Shown here: piece after piece, positions 5,592-7,186 of the stretch
Numbering within the stretch: position 1 is the stretch's first letter
How the letters are laid out: each line of letters begins with the position of its first letter
NCBI GenBank assembly: GCA_905215205.1
Contig: CAJMPK010000074.1
Location: forward strand, 1 to 7,186
From: an uncultured bacterium
GTDB lineage: Bacteria; Actinomycetota; Coriobacteriia; Coriobacteriales; Coriobacteriaceae
Direction of reading: 5' to 3'
DNA length: 7,186 bases
Program-made: the position numbers and the translations under genes
Notes under the pieces: generated by a model
The model's database searches: none
What the model saw: the letters and a program-made list of their open reading frames with translations, nothing else
What the model was told of the DNA's origin: nothing

Positions 5592-5597
5592 ATCATC

Positions 5598-6908
5598 ATG
5601 AGCCAGTTCATCAACAACCCCGAGCACACCTTTGGTTTCGATACCCTGCAACTGCACGTTGGCCAGGAGAGCGCCGATCCCGCATCCGACTCCCGCGCCG
5701 TGCCTATCTACCAGACCACGAGCTATGTGTTCCGCAACTCCCAGCACGCTGCTGACCGCTTTGGCCTTGCCGACGCCGGTAACATCTACGGCCGTCTGAC
5801 CAACTCCACCCAGGGCGTCTTTGAGGACCGTATCGCCGCGCTCGAGGGTGGTGTGGCAGGTCTTGCCGTCGCCTCCGGTGCTGCTGCCATCACCTATACC
5901 CTGCAGGCTCTTGCCCAGGCCGGTGACCACGTGGTGGCTCAGAAGACCATCTACGGTGGCTCCTACAACCTGCTGGAGCATACGCTCTCCCAGTTTGGTG
6001 TCGAGACCACCTTCGTCGATGCCCACAACCTGGACGAGGTCGAGGGCGCCATCAAGGACAACACCACGGTCATCTATCTCGAGACGCTCGGCAACCCCAA
6101 CTCCGACATCCCCAACATCGACGCCATCTCCGAGATCGCCAAGAAGCACGGTCTGCCGGTTGTCGTCGACAACACCTTCGGCACCCCGTATCTGTTCCGT
6201 CCGCTGGAGCATGGTGCCAACATCGTCGTCCACTCCGCAACCAAGTTCATCGGCGGCCACGGCACCTCGCTGGGCGGTGTGATCGTCGACGGCGGTAACT
6301 TCGATTGGAAGGCGAGCGGCAAGTATGCGCAGATCGCCGAGCCCAACCCCTCCTACCATGGCGTCTCGTTTGCCGAGGCTGCCGGTCCCGCCGCCTTCGC
6401 AACCTATGTCCGCGCTATCTTGCTGCGTGACGAGGGCGCCTGCATCAGCCCGTTCAACGCCTGGATCCTGCTCCAGGGCACCGAGACTCTGTCGCTGCGC
6501 GTTGACCGTCATGTCGAGAACACCAAGAAGGTCGTTGAGTTTCTGGCTGGTGACAGCCATGTCGCCAAGGTGAACCACCCGAGCCTGTCTGAGCACCCCG
6601 ATCACGAGCTCTATCAGAAGTACTTCCCCAACGGCGGTGCCTCGGTCTTTACCTTTGAGATTAAGGGTGGCCAGGAGGCCGCCTGGAAGTTCATCGATCA
6701 TCTGCAGGTGTTCTCGCTGCTCGCCAACGTGGCCGACGTCAAGTCGCTCGTCGTGCACCCGGCTACCACCACGCACTCCCAGCTCTCTGCCGAGGAGCTC
6801 GCCGAGCAGAACATCACGCCCTCCACGATCCGTCTTTCCATTGGTACCGAGAACGCCGAGGACATCATTTGGGATCTGAAGCAGGCCTTCGCCGCGCTGG
6901 ACGAGTAA
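5598..6908 (+). CDS. metY: O-acetylhomoserine aminocarboxypropyltransferase (O-acetylhomoserine sulfhydrylase)
   Basis: This 436-residue PLP enzyme of the Cys/Met metabolism family joins sulfide to O-acetyl-L-homoserine, giving homocysteine and acetate (direct sulfhydrylation toward methionine). The PLP lysine is Lys216 in VVHSATKFIGGHG. Tyr64 and Arg66 in NIYGR bind the cofactor phosphate from the neighbouring subunit, Tyr119 (TIYGGSY) stacks on the ring, Asp191 (VVVDNTFGTP) holds the pyridine nitrogen, and Arg412 (TIRLSIG) should bind the substrate carboxylate. The length of about 430 residues and the long insertion after residue 230 separate MetY from the shorter MetB, MetC and MetZ enzymes. 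Some members also use O-acetylserine. Codons are strongly biased to C-ending forms (AAC, ACC, ATC), more than in neighbouring genes, which suggests high expression. It has its own promoter, a leader with a cysteine-containing short frame, and an intrinsic terminator. Confidence 0.96.
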   Translation: MSQFINNPEHTFGFDTLQLHVGQESADPASDSRAVPIYQTTSYVFRNSQHAADRFGLADAGNIYGRLTNSTQGVFEDRIAALEGGVAGLAVASGAAAITYTLQALAQAGDHVVAQKTIYGGSYNLLEHTLSQFGVETTFVDAHNLDEVEGAIKDNTTVIYLETLGNPNSDIPNIDAISEIAKKHGLPVVVDNTFGTPYLFRPLEHGANIVVHSATKFIGGHGTSLGGVIVDGGNFDWKASGKYAQIAEPNPSYHGVSFAEAAGPAAFATYVRAILLRDEGACISPFNAWILLQGTETLSLRVDRHVENTKKVVEFLAGDSHVAKVNHPSLSEHPDHELYQKYFPNGGASVFTFEIKGGQEAAWKFIDHLQVFSLLANVADVKSLVVHPATTTHSQLSAEELAEQNITPSTIRLSIGTENAEDIIWDLKQAFAALDE

Positions 6909-6968
6909 GGCGACTTGTGCAAGGACCCCTTGCGACTCGATAGGTATAACTGCATAAAATGCCTGTTC

Positions 6969-7009
6969 AAGGCGCCTGTGCGAATAATGGTTGCACAGGC
7001 GCCTTTTTT
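6969..7009 (+). terminator. Intrinsic terminator of metY
   Basis: AAGGCGCCTGTGC (6969-6981) pairs perfectly over 13 bp with GCACAGGCGCCTT (6993-7005), with an 11-base loop and a run of six T (7004-7009). It lies 60 bases after the metY stop and no other gene comes between, so metY is transcribed alone with its leader. Confidence 0.95.
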
Positions 7010-7186
7010 GCATAGGAATGTCTGGAAAACAGGCTTTTTAGCGTCGAATATTCAATCTAGATATGGAAAACTCCTGTTAAGTGAATGTGAGTTTTACGCA
7101 AATGACGTGCGCCTTTTGAGAAAAACCGCAGGTCGCGAATTGCTCAGGGTACTATGCAGCGCAATCGAATCACACGCAGCTTAAAC
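7010..7186. other. Intergenic sequence without recognisable gene
   Basis: After the metY terminator the sequence becomes more AT-rich and no frame on either strand has a convincing start, ribosome site and protein. A single -10-like TACTAT occurs near 7150 without a matching -35. It probably leads into the next gene's regulatory region beyond the window. Confidence 0.5.

Noticed and set aside
5415..5597. SAM riboswitch or T-box in the metY leader
   Set aside because: I looked for the conserved SAM-I core and for a T-box sequence and found neither. The leader is better explained by the short frame and its overlapping hairpins.
5415..7013. Open frame of 532 codons on the minus strand opposite metY
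   Set aside because: It is the antisense of metY, whose protein is unmistakable and carries all PLP-site residues. The antisense protein resembles no family I know, runs through the metY terminator and promoter leader, and arises from the biased codons of metY.
6915..7184. 89-codon plus-strand frame after metY
   Set aside because: It passes straight through the intrinsic terminator at 6969-7009, has no ribosome site and encodes nothing recognisable.

Overview
The window looks like chromosomal core sequence from a high-GC actinobacterium. Codon choice, gene content and protein style suggest a Coriobacteriia member such as Collinsella. That placement is an impression from the proteins and was not checked against a database. 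There is no sign of phage, insertion sequence, CRISPR array or RNA gene.

Left part, plus strand (1-1794). The 3' end of a SlyD-type FKBP prolyl isomerase gene is followed 3 bases later by a UreE-like gene. A 17-bp hairpin comes next, then a Cof-type HAD phosphatase with its own strong ribosome binding site.

Middle part, minus strand (1810-5325). Read in the direction of transcription, the order is a LysR-type regulator, ribonuclease HI, a Gfo/Idh/MocA oxidoreductase, an acylphosphatase with an N-terminal extension, and a small PerR-like Fur-family repressor. The oxidoreductase and acylphosphatase genes are 2 bases apart and are surely co-transcribed. The Fur-family gene may be read from the same transcript and also has a candidate promoter of its own. 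The Fur-family and HAD genes converge with only 15 bases between their stop codons.

Right part, plus strand (5326-7186). The lysR gene diverges from metY, an O-acetylhomoserine sulfhydrylase of the PLP-dependent Cys/Met metabolism family. The 272-base gap holds a near-consensus promoter (TTGACC-N17-TACTAT) that would give metY a 5' leader of about 175 bases. In that leader an unannotated 17-codon reading frame with two cysteine codons follows a near-perfect Shine-Dalgarno sequence (AAAGGAGG). It overlaps two hairpins that compete for the same CTCC segment. This resembles a cysteine-sensing attenuator in front of a sulfur-assimilation gene and is the most interesting feature in the window. metY ends at a textbook intrinsic terminator. 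The last 175 or so bases show no recognisable gene.

Two themes stand out. One is sulfur assimilation: metY, its leader, and perhaps the divergent LysR regulator. The other is possible metal or peroxide handling: SlyD-like with UreE-like, and the separate PerR-like repressor. The remaining genes are housekeeping.
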